Translations under genes and position numbers: made by a program
Origin: Alphaproteobacteria bacterium
Lineage (GTDB): Bacteria > Pseudomonadota > Alphaproteobacteria > Puniceispirillales > Puniceispirillaceae
DNA: 57,952 nt
NCBI GenBank assembly: GCA_018666135.1
Contig: JABJAN010000008.1
Span: forward strand, 1-57,952
Direction of reading: 5' to 3'
In this document: positions 27,543-37,134 of the stretch, piece after piece
How positions within the stretch are numbered: the stretch's first letter is position 1
Layout: each line of letters opens with the position of its first letter
The notes under the pieces: generated by a model
Seen by the model: only the letters and a program-made list of their open reading frames with translations
Databases searched by the model: none
Told to the model about the DNA's origin: nothing

Positions 27543-28880
27543 ATGGCAGAAAATAAGATTCAGAACACATTTGTTGCTAATGCGAGTAATATAATTTTGT
27601 GTGTTGCTTTAAGAGCAGAAAAAAAAATATTGGAATTTATTATTACCCTTTGCTTATATGTTGGCATTTGTTCAACATTGATTTTAGGAAATGTATCTAG
27701 CGTACACGCAAATGCAAAATATGCCTCTTTCGTTATGGAAGAATTATCGGGACGTGTGTTATATGCAAGAAATGCGGACAAACTGCTCTACCCTGCTTCT
27801 TTAACCAAAGTAATGACTTTATATCTTCTCTTCGAAGAATTACAGAGTAAGAATTTAACCTTAACCTCAAAAATTTCTATTTCCTCTCTTGCTGCTAGCA
27901 GAAGCCCATCTAAGCTTTATCTAAAACCAGGCGAGCGTATTTCTGTTGAAGATGCAATCCTTGCATTAGTAACCAAATCTGCAAATGACGTTGCTACTGC
28001 TGTCTCAGAAAAACTATCTGGTTCAGAGCGTGAATTTGCCAAACGCATGACCCGAAAAGCAAAAGCTCTTGGAATGTCACGTACCACATTTAAAAATGCA
28101 TCTGGATTGCCAAATAGGGCGCAGAAAAGTACAGCTCGGGATATTGCAAAGCTTGGAATTGCCATTCGAAAAGACTTTCCTGAATATTATCACTATTTTA
28201 GCAACAAATCATTCAGATATAAAGGTCAGGCTTATAAAAACCATAATCGATTATTAAGTGCTTTTGACGGTACTGACGGCATTAAAACTGGTTATATAGG
28301 TGCCTCTGGCTTTAACTTATTAGCTTCAGCTGAACGTAATGGGGTGCGTCTTGTAGGCGTTGTCTTTGGCGGCAAAACAAGCAAAAGTCGTGATCTTCAT
28401 ATGATTAATTTATTAACCAACCAATTTAAAAGGGTAAAACCTATAAGAGTTGCTTCTATGCCAATTGCAACACCTCTGCCAAGACCAGATACCCCTCCTA
28501 TGCAAACTAATCTTGCTGCAGGTGACACTATAATTGCCAAACCAAAAATTATTATTCGCTCTCTACCATCCCTGCCAATAGAACGTCCAGCAGAACGTTA
28601 TATTTCTGCAAATGATAGCTGGTCTATCCAAGTAGGTAGTTTTTCAAGAAAAATAAGCGCTCATAAAGCTGCTATAAATGCGAGGCGTTCTGCTACTTCT
28701 ATTCTTGCCATGATTCCAGCAGAAGTAAGCTTAGTTATGCGTGGTGAGTTACCCTTATGGCGGGTAAGATTTGATGGGCTTGACGAGGTAAGTGCCCGTG
28801 CTGCTTGTCTTGAATTATATCAATCTGGTAATGCGTGCTTTGCTTTGCCAGAAACAATTGCCAGCGCCAATTCGTTATAA
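27543..28880 (+). CDS. D-alanyl-D-alanine carboxypeptidase (PBP5/6-like) with SPOR domain
   Basis: This 445-residue periplasmic enzyme trims the terminal D-Ala from peptidoglycan stem peptides. ATG 27543 has AGGAAGGGG just upstream, better than TTG 27519. After a charged N-terminus a hydrophobic segment (about residues 29-50) ends in VHA-NAKYAS, a likely signal peptidase site. Catalytic motifs are SLTK (PASLTKVM), SAN (KSANDVA) and KTG (IKTGYIG). After a proline-rich linker, a SPOR domain starts near SWSIQVGSFSRK and should target denuded septal glycan. It is convergent with dnaE2, 12 bp apart. Confidence 0.95.
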   Translation: MAENKIQNTFVANASNIILCVALRAEKKILEFIITLCLYVGICSTLILGNVSSVHANAKYASFVMEELSGRVLYARNADKLLYPASLTKVMTLYLLFEELQSKNLTLTSKISISSLAASRSPSKLYLKPGERISVEDAILALVTKSANDVATAVSEKLSGSEREFAKRMTRKAKALGMSRTTFKNASGLPNRAQKSTARDIAKLGIAIRKDFPEYYHYFSNKSFRYKGQAYKNHNRLLSAFDGTDGIKTGYIGASGFNLLASAERNGVRLVGVVFGGKTSKSRDLHMINLLTNQFKRVKPIRVASMPIATPLPRPDTPPMQTNLAAGDTIIAKPKIIIRSLPSLPIERPAERYISANDSWSIQVGSFSRKISAHKAAINARRSATSILAMIPAEVSLVMRGELPLWRVRFDGLDEVSARAACLELYQSGNACFALPETIASANSL

Positions 28881-28892
28881 AATACTCTCTTA

Positions 28893-31800
28893 TTAGTGAA
28901 AATCTCTGCTTTTTAATGATGGTGTTTTTAACTCTGATGTTTTTAAATAATGCAAATACGCATCACAATTAACAAGTTTATCTGCAATAAGATGAATAAT
29001 TTTGCCCTGCTTCTGAACTCTGCCAGAAACACCTAGCAAATGTGCTCCAAGCAAAGCCGCTCGATAGGTTTCAACAATATCTGGCCATATAATTACATTT
29101 AACGAATAATCTGCATCTTCCAATGTTATAAAAACGGTTCCCTTAGCAGTGCCTGGTCTTTGCCTACCTGTTACAAGACCAATTAGATGACGCTTTCTGC
29201 CATCTATACTATCTAACGCTACCGAGCAAGGCTGCCAACCATCTGATAAAAAATATGTCTCTAATAGGCTTACAGGATGCGCTTTAAGAGAGAGACCAGT
29301 TGCCAGGTAATCCTGTGCTACCAAGGCTCCTATAGTAGCTACTGGCAGAGGCGTTTCTGGCTCTTTTGGCATAATGGTTTTGTGACGTTGTTCTGCATAG
29401 GAAAATAAGGGCAGACCCGTGCTGTGCTGACGCGCTAGTTTTTTAATTTCCCATAATGCCTGGCGCGTTGTAAGACCCATCGAATTAAAGGCATCTGCTC
29501 TGGCAAGTGATTCTAATCCATATATGGAAATATCTGATTTGCGAATAAGATCAGTAACATTCTGATATCCTGTATGACGACTTGCTGCTAGTCGTTCCGC
29601 CTCATAACGTTTTAATCCTTTTACCTGCCGCATTCCAAGCCGCAAGGCATGACGTGCATGATCTGTTGCCTCCAAGCTACAATCCCATTGGGAATGATTT
29701 ACATCAATTGGTCTGACCTCAACCCCACTACGCTTAGCCTCTGCAACCAATTGAGCAGGACCATAAAAACCCATTGGCTGGGCATTTAATAACGCACAGA
29801 TAAAAACATCTGTATAATGACATTTTATCCAAGCAGAAGCATATACGAGCAAGGCAAAACTAGCTGCGTGAGATTCTGGAAATCCGTAAGTACCAAATCC
29901 CTCTATTTGACGAAAACATCTAATTGCAAACGCTTCATCATAACCACGTTCAACCATCCCCTTCACCATACGTTCTTGAAATTTGTGAATAAGGTCATTT
30001 TTACGAAAAGTTGCCATGGCGCGGCGCAATTGATCTGCTTCTGAGCCACTAAACCCTGCGGCAACAATTGCTATCTGCATTGCTTGTTCCTGAAACAAAG
30101 GCACGCCAAGTGTGCGTTGTAATACCTGTTTTAATTCATCTGATGGATAGATTATTTTTTCATGCCCTGCCCTGCGACGTAAATAAGGATGCACCATATC
30201 ACCTTGAATTGGTCCAGGGCGAACGATAGCCACCTGCACTACAAGGTCATGAAAGCATCTTGGCTGGAGGCGAGGTAGCATAGACATCTGAGCACGCGAT
30301 TCCACTTGAAAGACACCAACAGACTGCGCCTTACATAGCATATTATATGTATCCATATCTTCTGCTGGAATAGAAGATAAGGTGACCGCCAGATGATAAT
30401 GCTGCTTGAGTAAATCGAATGCACGCCTAAGGCAACTTAACATACCAAGAGCCAGGATATCTATTTTCAATAGACCAAGAGCTTCTAAATCATCTTTATC
30501 CCATTCAATGATAGTACGCCCATCCATACTTGCTGGTCTAATAGCACATAAAGAATCTAATCTATCTCTGGCAATAACAAAACCACCAACATGCTGTGAT
30601 AAATGTCTTGGAAAACCCTGTAATTGACGGACAAGCTTTAATATTAATTGTAGGTTTGCATCTTTTGGATCTAGTCCAGCTGCTATCAATAGATCTGAAT
30701 CAAGTGTATTTGACTTCACGCCCCATATTTGAGCTGATAAAGCCTGCTGGATATCCCGACTTAGACCAAATGCCTTGGCAATTTCAATTAAGGCGCTGCG
30801 CTTTCTATAGGTTACAATACTGGCTGCTAGCCCAGCTCTGTGCCGACCATATTTATGATAAATATACTGGATAATTTCTTCGCGTCTTTCATGCTCGAAA
30901 TCAACATCAATATCTGGTGGTTCTGCTCGTGCTTCACTAACAAAACGCTCAAATAAGGGGCTGGACCTAGCTGGATCAACAGCTGTAATATCAAGGCAAT
31001 AACAAACAGCCGAGTTAGCTGCAGACCCTCGTCCCTGACATAAAATATTACGGCTACGGGCGAACCTTACAATATCAAATACTGTTAGAAAATAAGGTGC
31101 ATAATTTAATTTAGCAATAAGTGCCAACTCTTTTTTCAAATAACCATCTACACTATCTGGTATGCCGTCTGGATAGCGTCTTTCTGCACCTTGCCAAGTC
31201 TGATATATCAGCTCATCCATTACAGTTCGTCCATTTAGCACAATTTCTTCTGGATACTCGTATGATAATTGCGATAGTGAAAAACTACATGCCTGTGCAA
31301 TCTGACTTGCTGTAGTAATTGCGTCAGGATATTGCGACCATAATCTTGCATATTCTGTGCATTTCATAAGATGCCGCTCTGCATTACGGGACAAGCCTTT
31401 ACCTGCGCTTGCCAGAGTCTTTTTGTTACGAATACAATATAAAACATCTGCTAAAGGGCGGCGCGAGGGATGATGATATAATGGGTTAGCTAAAGCCACA
31501 AAACTGATCCCTAGGCGAGCTGCTAGATTAGATACATAATATAATCGTTTTGTATCGTTACCATCACGATAAATAGCCGTGCCTAAAAATAAAGGAGCTG
31601 TGACAAATTTTTGAATCTGTTGACACTGCATCAACATATTATTTTCAATTAATTCAGGCATCTCAATAATAACAAAAACATCTGAACCAAGACGCGCTAG
31701 TTCACTTACATGAACATATGAATATGCTGCTCTTTTTATGGCTGGTATATGGGCTAACGACATATTCGCACGACTAAGAAGCTGACATAATGATTCATAA

Positions 31801-32117
31801 CCCACACGGTTCGCCGCATAAATTATAACCCCTATTCTATCTTTTTGTATGGTCTGTTCTGATGTTACCACCTGCTCAGAACAGTCAATAATAAGCCTTG
31901 TGCCACATAATAACTTAACAGAATGTTCTACTGCAGATTGGTGTGCACGAACCAATCCAGAAATTGTATGATAATCTGCAATGCCACAAGATGACCAACC
32001 TTCTGCTGCAGCTGTCTCAATCAGCTCATAGGGATGACTTGCACCACGTAGGAAACTAAAATTACTGATACATCCAAGGGCAGCATAGGCAGGCTGAGAC
32101 TTATCTTGCTGATACAT
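28893..32117 (-). CDS. dnaE2: Error-prone DNA polymerase DnaE2 (ImuC)
   Basis: This 1074-residue C-family polymerase does SOS-induced translesion synthesis with ImuA and ImuB. An N-terminal PHP domain (ISNFSFLRGASHPYELIETA) is followed by the polymerase palm with the acidic pair in PPDIDVDFEHERREE, then QGRGSAANSAVCY, KIDILALGMLS and FPESHAASFALLVYAS. A C-terminal OB domain is present. STGLPLFSYAEQ resembles a beta-clamp binding LPLF motif. ATG 32117 (MYQQ) is preferred because GAGAG precedes it; ATG 32135 or GTG 32138 are possible. It is the last gene of the imuA-imuB-dnaE2 operon, just after four 8-bp repeats. Confidence 0.96.
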   Translation of the reverse strand: MYQQDKSQPAYAALGCISNFSFLRGASHPYELIETAAAEGWSSCGIADYHTISGLVRAHQSAVEHSVKLLCGTRLIIDCSEQVVTSEQTIQKDRIGVIIYAANRVGYESLCQLLSRANMSLAHIPAIKRAAYSYVHVSELARLGSDVFVIIEMPELIENNMLMQCQQIQKFVTAPLFLGTAIYRDGNDTKRLYYVSNLAARLGISFVALANPLYHHPSRRPLADVLYCIRNKKTLASAGKGLSRNAERHLMKCTEYARLWSQYPDAITTASQIAQACSFSLSQLSYEYPEEIVLNGRTVMDELIYQTWQGAERRYPDGIPDSVDGYLKKELALIAKLNYAPYFLTVFDIVRFARSRNILCQGRGSAANSAVCYCLDITAVDPARSSPLFERFVSEARAEPPDIDVDFEHERREEIIQYIYHKYGRHRAGLAASIVTYRKRSALIEIAKAFGLSRDIQQALSAQIWGVKSNTLDSDLLIAAGLDPKDANLQLILKLVRQLQGFPRHLSQHVGGFVIARDRLDSLCAIRPASMDGRTIIEWDKDDLEALGLLKIDILALGMLSCLRRAFDLLKQHYHLAVTLSSIPAEDMDTYNMLCKAQSVGVFQVESRAQMSMLPRLQPRCFHDLVVQVAIVRPGPIQGDMVHPYLRRRAGHEKIIYPSDELKQVLQRTLGVPLFQEQAMQIAIVAAGFSGSEADQLRRAMATFRKNDLIHKFQERMVKGMVERGYDEAFAIRCFRQIEGFGTYGFPESHAASFALLVYASAWIKCHYTDVFICALLNAQPMGFYGPAQLVAEAKRSGVEVRPIDVNHSQWDCSLEATDHARHALRLGMRQVKGLKRYEAERLAASRHTGYQNVTDLIRKSDISIYGLESLARADAFNSMGLTTRQALWEIKKLARQHSTGLPLFSYAEQRHKTIMPKEPETPLPVATIGALVAQDYLATGLSLKAHPVSLLETYFLSDGWQPCSVALDSIDGRKRHLIGLVTGRQRPGTAKGTVFITLEDADYSLNVIIWPDIVETYRAALLGAHLLGVSGRVQKQGKIIHLIADKLVNCDAYLHYLKTSELKTPSLKSRDFH

Positions 32118-32143
32118 TTTACTCTCTATCTTCATCACACATA

Positions 32144-32175
32144 TGGTCTATTGGTCTATTGGCCTATTGGTCTAT
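32144..32175. repeat. Four tandem 8-bp repeats between imuB and dnaE2
   Basis: The units TGGTCTAT, TGGTCTAT, TGGCCTAT and TGGTCTAT run without a break. On the minus strand, the first unit read contains the imuB stop (TAG at 32172-32174), and the array fills most of the gap to dnaE2. A change of unit number would alter the distance between the imuB stop and the dnaE2 ribosome binding site, not a protein. Confidence 0.9.
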
Positions 32176-33836
32176 GCAAAAAATCCATGTAAAAACCATT
32201 CAACATTCTCCCCTCTTTCAGTAAGCCCCTCACGATAAACCCATAAGCGCTCTCCTGAACGTGTTTCTAGCCAGTAATAATCCCTCGTTTTATTCGAGTT
32301 TTTACGCTTATTTGAATAGGGGCTGGTCTGCGTGATATGCTGCCACCAAGATGGGCCAATACGTTCTGGTCCCGTTGCCTGATATATATGCCAATTCTGT
32401 TTGCGCCAGCGTATCATTGAGGGGGGATGATCTGGTAATAGGGCAATTACATGCAATGGTATAGCTGGTGTAAGCAAACTCAGCGGTCGTGCAGAAAAAG
32501 ATACCAAACTCGTGTTATATTCAGTATTATCTAATATATTTGCACCCTTCTGAAGCTGCCAATATGACTGATTATTTGATATAGATGAGCTTGCTGGTTG
32601 CATGGTTTGTTGTGCAGGTTGTAATTTTTGTGCAGATTCTGGCTGCCAGCTATCAGATGGACGTAATTGACACACCTTATTAGGGCCAAGACGTGCTGTT
32701 AGATAATCAATCAGTGTCTCTTTGCTATCATCCTTATATAAGTCAGAATCAAATGCCTGATTAACAGGTAATCCAGCACTTAATTTCTTAGCCTCAATCC
32801 AGCTATGTTCAATGCCAAATTCAGCATCTATATTTGCTGCTAGATGAGCTGTAAGACGATGCAATAATGATTCTGAACGACTAGGGCGAGATAATGAAAT
32901 AGTGCGCCTTATAATAGTTGAATCTGTTCGCTGTACCGCAATAACAAGATGACGCGTTAATAAATAGCGTTGAGCAAGCTGAATGCAAATAAGCCTAACT
33001 AAATCGGCTATCATTTGCTGGATAGCCTCAACCCCAAGTAACGGAGTTAGATAATTTTTACTTACAATCAAGGGCGTTGGTACAATAAGTGGATTTTGTA
33101 ATTCATTTACATCACCAATAATTTGCCCCAAACGTTGTACTAACTCAGAACCAAAACGTGTTGTTAGACTTATAGCCGAAATGGCCCATAGCTGATATAT
33201 CTGCTGCAAGCCTGCCTGTCTTAAACCTGCTTCAATATCTGTTGAAATACGCAATGCCGCAATTGGTAAAGGCTGTATCTTCTGACGTAAAACAGAGCGC
33301 TCGTCACAAGCAATAACTAGTCTATTTTGTTGTGAATTTGGCTGCTTTAAGAGTTCAGAGAAATGCGCAAAAGCCCAAGCTGCTCCATAAGTGGGTGCAG
33401 CTGCAATTTGAACAGATACCTTTATTTGATTAAATTCTGTGTGTAACCTATTACACACTGCTTTAATGCCGCCCCCTAAATGACTAGCCCCTGTTACATT
33501 CAGCCAAATACCAAGAGAGTCTGAATCAATCCCGACAATAGGGGTATAGCGCCAAGCCCATTCACCTACTCTGGATAACCAATTTTTTACAGCTATATCG
33601 TCATATTCACGGAAATGGCATATAGGCAAAATAGCTTGTGCATCTGCAACAGACATATGTATCATAATACCCGCTTTTTTTGCTGAGGCTGAAGCATGGC
33701 AAATTACTTGTCGGGTATTAATAATACGATAAATAGCGACAGCTATATCTGGCGCCCATCCTTGTTGCTGACATGCCAGCCAGGGTGGCAAATCATAAAA
33801 CCACATATAAATAAATTTGTTAGTAGAAGAGGACAT
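32172..33836 (-). CDS. imuB: ImuB, Y-family polymerase-like mutagenesis protein
   Basis: This 554-residue protein has a Y-family polymerase fold that lacks catalytic acids and acts as a clamp-binding hub for DnaE2. In the palm, where DinB has SLDEAFLDVTG, it reads DSLGIWLNVTGASHLGG (about residues 106-122), so the DE pair is absent and the following Asp is Asn113. The little-finger region and the C-terminal part (ATGPERIGPSWWQH, RDYYWLETRSGERLWVYRE, WFLHGFFA) match ImuB. It follows imuA by 34 bp and precedes dnaE2. Confidence 0.94.
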   Translation of the reverse strand: MSSSTNKFIYMWFYDLPPWLACQQQGWAPDIAVAIYRIINTRQVICHASASAKKAGIMIHMSVADAQAILPICHFREYDDIAVKNWLSRVGEWAWRYTPIVGIDSDSLGIWLNVTGASHLGGGIKAVCNRLHTEFNQIKVSVQIAAAPTYGAAWAFAHFSELLKQPNSQQNRLVIACDERSVLRQKIQPLPIAALRISTDIEAGLRQAGLQQIYQLWAISAISLTTRFGSELVQRLGQIIGDVNELQNPLIVPTPLIVSKNYLTPLLGVEAIQQMIADLVRLICIQLAQRYLLTRHLVIAVQRTDSTIIRRTISLSRPSRSESLLHRLTAHLAANIDAEFGIEHSWIEAKKLSAGLPVNQAFDSDLYKDDSKETLIDYLTARLGPNKVCQLRPSDSWQPESAQKLQPAQQTMQPASSSISNNQSYWQLQKGANILDNTEYNTSLVSFSARPLSLLTPAIPLHVIALLPDHPPSMIRWRKQNWHIYQATGPERIGPSWWQHITQTSPYSNKRKNSNKTRDYYWLETRSGERLWVYREGLTERGENVEWFLHGFFA

Positions 33837-33870
33837 AATATAACAGATACCGTTCTATAAATAACCAATA

Positions 33871-34689
33871 TCATGCAACATGTGATATAATTTGGCGGGC
33901 TGGTATTGCCGAATTAATCTGTGCTTCAGGTGCAGATCTCTTAGATAATCTGCCTGTTGAGAATTGCCAATTAAGGACGCCGCTCCAACGCCTACCAGAA
34001 CGTGTGCGGGATAAGTTCACATCCCATGATGCATTATTATAAAAATAAGTTGCTGACTGTGATGATACATGTGGTGATGATACATCTGTTACAGCGGTTG
34101 ATACTTGCCAGTAGCTCTCAAAACCAGCAGCTGGAATTATCCGTGCTGTTATACCGCTCATAAGCGTAAGAACATTGCCCTTCTCTGCTGCAAGTTGCAG
34201 ACGGCGAGCTGTTTTATGCCATAAATCAGGGCTGTTTGCTAGCTGGGCATAATCTCCTATTACAGCCGCTATTTGAATAGCTGACTCTCCAATTTGTCTA
34301 GCTGAATTTAAAGCCTCTTCCATCGCTGCAACACCGCGTAATGGATGTGATTCATCTACTAAAATAAGCCGTGCAGGATCAATGCCAATTGCCGCTAATC
34401 CAGCGCCATATAATATACCATCAGAACTATTCAAATTCGTACACCACACAACATAGCTAGATGGATTTTCTTGCATAATTTTTCTTAGAATTGCTAAAAT
34501 AAATCCACGAACAGCCCCTGAATAACCAGAACCTGTAATAAGATGAACCCTACCAATAGCAAGTCCACCATCTAGACAATCATCAATATCAGATACATCT
34601 AAACTAACTGTTTTATGCACTTTATTTGCAGAAAAATAATTCTGCCATATCTCATTTTTTAAGGTATCAAACCTGTGTTGTTTATTCAT
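33871..34689 (-). CDS. imuA: ImuA, RecA/SulA-like mutagenesis protein
   Basis: This 272-residue RecA-like protein is part of the ImuA-ImuB-DnaE2 mutasome and is thought to modulate RecA and recruit the polymerase. The Walker A-like region reads LITGSGYSGAVRGF, without the full GKT, as in ImuA proteins that do not need ATPase activity. SYVVWCTN and RLILVDESHP follow as the strand-B region. It is the first gene of the operon. A LexA box and a -35/-10 pair lie directly upstream. Confidence 0.9.
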   Translation of the reverse strand: MNKQHRFDTLKNEIWQNYFSANKVHKTVSLDVSDIDDCLDGGLAIGRVHLITGSGYSGAVRGFILAILRKIMQENPSSYVVWCTNLNSSDGILYGAGLAAIGIDPARLILVDESHPLRGVAAMEEALNSARQIGESAIQIAAVIGDYAQLANSPDLWHKTARRLQLAAEKGNVLTLMSGITARIIPAAGFESYWQVSTAVTDVSSPHVSSQSATYFYNNASWDVNLSRTRSGRRWSGVLNWQFSTGRLSKRSAPEAQINSAIPARQIISHVA

Positions 34690-34705
34690 TTAAAACTCTA
34701 TATTT

Positions 34706-34750
34706 GTTCTTGTTTTGTTCTTATTATAAAGTTTTGAATGATTCGGTAAA
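34706..34750 (-). promoter_or_regulatory. LexA-controlled promoter of imuA-imuB-dnaE2
   Basis: GTTC-N7-GTTC (34706-34709 and 34717-34720) is a perfect match to the alphaproteobacterial LexA box. On the minus strand, TTTACC (34745-34750) and a perfect TATAAT (34723-34728) are 16 bp apart. The box lies 2 bases downstream of the -10, at the likely transcription start, and ends 16 bp from the imuA ATG. LexA bound here would block initiation until DNA damage. Confidence 0.85.
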
Positions 34751-34786
34751 CTGAGTCAATCAGACAATCTGCTGATATCTATAAAA

Positions 34787-35032
34787 TTACTCTTTGGATT
34801 GAAATGGATCATAGTCAGCAACTTTAGCATCATGACCTGATCTTGAGGAATAAAAACTAAGCGCCATTAATCCGCCGCCAAGTACAAATGACCCAATTAT
34901 ACCCGCTATTATGGCAAGCCAACCATGGATGGATAAGCTAATAGGCCCAAGCATTTCCCAGATATAAAAACCAGTAAAGATAGTAACCATTCCAACTACA
35001 AAAAAACAAAATAATACTATAGCCTGTTTCAT
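34787..35032 (-). CDS. Small conserved inner-membrane protein, unknown function
   Basis: This 81-residue protein has two clear membrane helices (about residues 4-26 and 38-60) and a short polar C-terminus (SSRSGHDAKVADYDPF). Similar small proteins with the pattern 'FTGFYIW...GW...GLMALSFYSSR' occur in alphaproteobacteria. It has no known domain or function. It stands alone between the imu operon and soxBDAG, read in the same direction as imuA but 97 bp upstream of it. Confidence 0.75.
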   Translation of the reverse strand: MKQAIVLFCFFVVGMVTIFTGFYIWEMLGPISLSIHGWLAIIAGIIGSFVLGGGLMALSFYSSRSGHDAKVADYDPFQSKE

Positions 35033-35068
35033 ATTTTTTTCATCCCTAACTATATTTTTACATTTTAT

Positions 35069-35106
35069 TATGGCTAACGCTGGCTAGTATGGCTAACGCT
35101 GGCAAT
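35069..35106. repeat. Two tandem 19-bp repeats
   Basis: TATGGCTAACGCTGGCTAG (35069-35087) is followed directly by TATGGCTAACGCTGGCAAT (35088-35106), with 16 of 19 bases identical. It lies just upstream of the small membrane protein gene on its 5' side. Confidence 0.85.
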
Positions 35107-35159
35107 GATATGAAAACATAAAACTTCAACGCAATCATTTTAAAACATTCAATCATGCC

Positions 35160-35202
35160 ACTTGACCAAAATACTTGGAAGAAAAAGCCTTGAGGGTCAA
35201 GT
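35160..35202. repeat. Inverted repeat ACTTGACC/GGTCAAGT upstream of soxB
   Basis: Perfect 8-bp arms at 35160-35167 and 35195-35202 are separated by 27 bp. It could be a regulator operator for the sox operon or the stem of a leader RNA. The arms contain TTGAC, so promoter-like elements overlap it. Confidence 0.45.
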
Positions 35203-35420
35203 ATTGACGTTAAAAGAGCATGATTTTAGGGCTGTGTCGAAATAAGGTTATCTGAAGACGCTCTTAAGATATATTTTTTTTACCTGACGGCACACCAACT
35301 AAAGGTAATCAATGAATTTCTTGATAATCACTTTTAAACTTATAGTGTAGTAACAAAGTTTAATCGTAAATTATACTAGAATATAAATCAAAACGGCACT
35401 TAAAAAGGAGCGCCTATTAA

Positions 35421-36719
35421 ATGGCTAAAACGCACCTAGATAGAGGCACTGGTGGGCTTACCCAAAAATCAAAGCGCTACTCTATCTTTTCCCTTGCCCG
35501 AAATGCCGCCAGCTATCATCAGAACTGGCAGCAGGCATGGCGCCATGCAGAACCAAAACCTGCATATGATGCTGTGATAATTGGCGGTGGTGGTCATGGT
35601 CTTGCTACTGCCTATTATCTGGCAAGTGTGCATGGCATCACCAATATTGCTTTAATTGAAAAAGGGTGGTTAGGAGGCGGAAACACAGGCAGAAACACAA
35701 CCATCATTCGCTCTAACTATATGTGGGATGAGTCAGCTGGGATATATGAGCATGCGTTAAAATTATGGGAGGGTCTATCACAAGATTTGAATTTTAATGT
35801 GATGTTCAGCCAAAGAGGTGTTTTAACAATAATCCATTCAGAACATGAATTAAAAGAAATGTCACGCAGGGTGCATGCTATTCGCTTGAACGGAATTGAC
35901 TCTGAAATATTAAGCCCCACTGAAATCAAAAAAATGGTGCCAACTATAAATATTGACCCAAATATTCGTTACCCGGTGATGGGTGGTTTTATACAAAAGC
36001 GGGGAGGTACAGCCCGCCATGATGCTGTCGCATGGGGATATGCAAGAGCAGCAGATGACCTTGGCGTAGATATAATTCAAAATTGCGAAGTGACTGGTTT
36101 GCGCCGAACTGGAAAGCAAATAACAGGCATTGAAACAACAAAAGGATTCATAAAAACCCAAAAAGTTGGCTGTGTCGTTGCTGGACATTCAAGTGTTCTG
36201 GCAGATATGGCAAATATACGACTTCCTATTGCTAGTAGACCGCTACAGGCACTGGTATCAGAGCCAATAAAACCAATTCTGGATACAGTTATAATGTCTA
36301 ATGCTGTTCATATGTATTTAAGCCAATCTGACAAAGGTGAAATGGTGCTTGGTGCTGGGGTAGATAAATATAACTCATATGCACAGTCAGGGTCATGGCC
36401 GATTCCAGAACATATGATAGCTGCTGCTGTTGAGCTATTTCCATTTTTATCTCGCTTACGCATGCTTCGCCATTGGGGCGGCATTGTTGATACCTGCCCT
36501 GATGCATCACCAATTATATCAAAAACAGATATAAATGGGCTTTATTTTAACTGTGGATGGGGGACAGGTGGATTTAAATCCACACCTGGATCAGGTCATG
36601 TTTTTGCTGATTTAATTGCTAATGACAGACCAAATTCAATTGCGTTACCTTATAGTCTGAAAAGGTTTGAGACAGGGTATCTTATTGACGAGCATGGAGC
36701 TGCTGGTGTTGCTCATTAA
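35421..36719 (+). CDS. soxB: Sarcosine oxidase beta subunit
   Basis: This 432-residue flavoprotein subunit of heterotetrameric sarcosine oxidase oxidises sarcosine to glycine and passes the methyl carbon to tetrahydrofolate. The FAD-binding motif is [17 protein letters not shown]; the conserved [11 protein letters not shown] is typical of SoxB. His200 in [12 protein letters not shown] fits the position of the covalent FMN histidine. The active-site end reads [22 protein letters not shown] precedes the ATG. First gene of soxBDAG. Confidence 0.96.
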   Translation: MAKTHLDRGTGGLTQKSKRYSIFSLARNAASYHQNWQQAWRHAEPKPAYDAVIIGGGGHGLATAYYLASVHGITNIALIEKGWLGGGNTGRNTTIIRSNYMWDESAGIYEHALKLWEGLSQDLNFNVMFSQRGVLTIIHSEHELKEMSRRVHAIRLNGIDSEILSPTEIKKMVPTINIDPNIRYPVMGGFIQKRGGTARHDAVAWGYARAADDLGVDIIQNCEVTGLRRTGKQITGIETTKGFIKTQKVGCVVAGHSSVLADMANIRLPIASRPLQALVSEPIKPILDTVIMSNAVHMYLSQSDKGEMVLGAGVDKYNSYAQSGSWPIPEHMIAAAVELFPFLSRLRMLRHWGGIVDTCPDASPIISKTDINGLYFNCGWGTGGFKSTPGSGHVFADLIANDRPNSIALPYSLKRFETGYLIDEHGAAGVAH

Positions 36720-36774
36720 AAAACATCCCTCCTTTATTGTACCTATTTCATTTTTGCACAAAGGAAAACGCTAA

Positions 36775-37134
36775 ATGTTAAAAATTGAATGTCCGTTTTG
36801 TGGCAATAGAAATGAAACTGAATTTAGTTGCGGCGGGGAAGCACATATTGCGCGTCCACTCGCAGAAAACAAAATAACAGACCTTGCCTTCAGCGAATAT
36901 TTGTTTATGCGTGATAATCCAAAAGGCGTTTTTCTTGAGCGATGGTGCCATACAAGCGGCTGCCGTCGCTGGTTTAATATGGCAAGAGACACTGTTAGCC
37001 ATGAAATAATAGAAATATATGCAATGGGTCAGAAACCCAAAACAGCCATAGGGAAAAAAGCTTTTCTTTCTAATTGGCGCCGTAAAAGCAAAGCTGAAAC
37101 AGCTAGCACACCTATCAAAAGGACAGCTAAATGA
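36775..37134 (+). CDS. soxD: Sarcosine oxidase delta subunit
   Basis: This 119-residue zinc-binding subunit of sarcosine oxidase has Cys6, Cys9, His59 and Cys63 (ECPFCG and RWCHTSGC), matching the three-Cys-one-His zinc site of known SoxD. AAAGGA precedes the ATG. It starts 55 bp after soxB, and its TGA overlaps the soxA ATG (ATGA). Confidence 0.95.
   Translation: MLKIECPFCGNRNETEFSCGGEAHIARPLAENKITDLAFSEYLFMRDNPKGVFLERWCHTSGCRRWFNMARDTVSHEIIEIYAMGQKPKTAIGKKAFLSNWRRKSKAETASTPIKRTAK

Larger units (their letters stand above)
35033..35420. other. 388-bp intergenic region before soxB
   Basis: It holds a 2 x 19-bp direct repeat, an inverted repeat (both listed separately) and a run of T (35273-35280) after a weak GCTCTT/AAGAGC pairing. 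TATACT (35372-35377) is a possible -10 without a good -35. AAGGAG stands 10 bases before the soxB ATG. No coding sequence was recognised. Confidence 0.5.
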
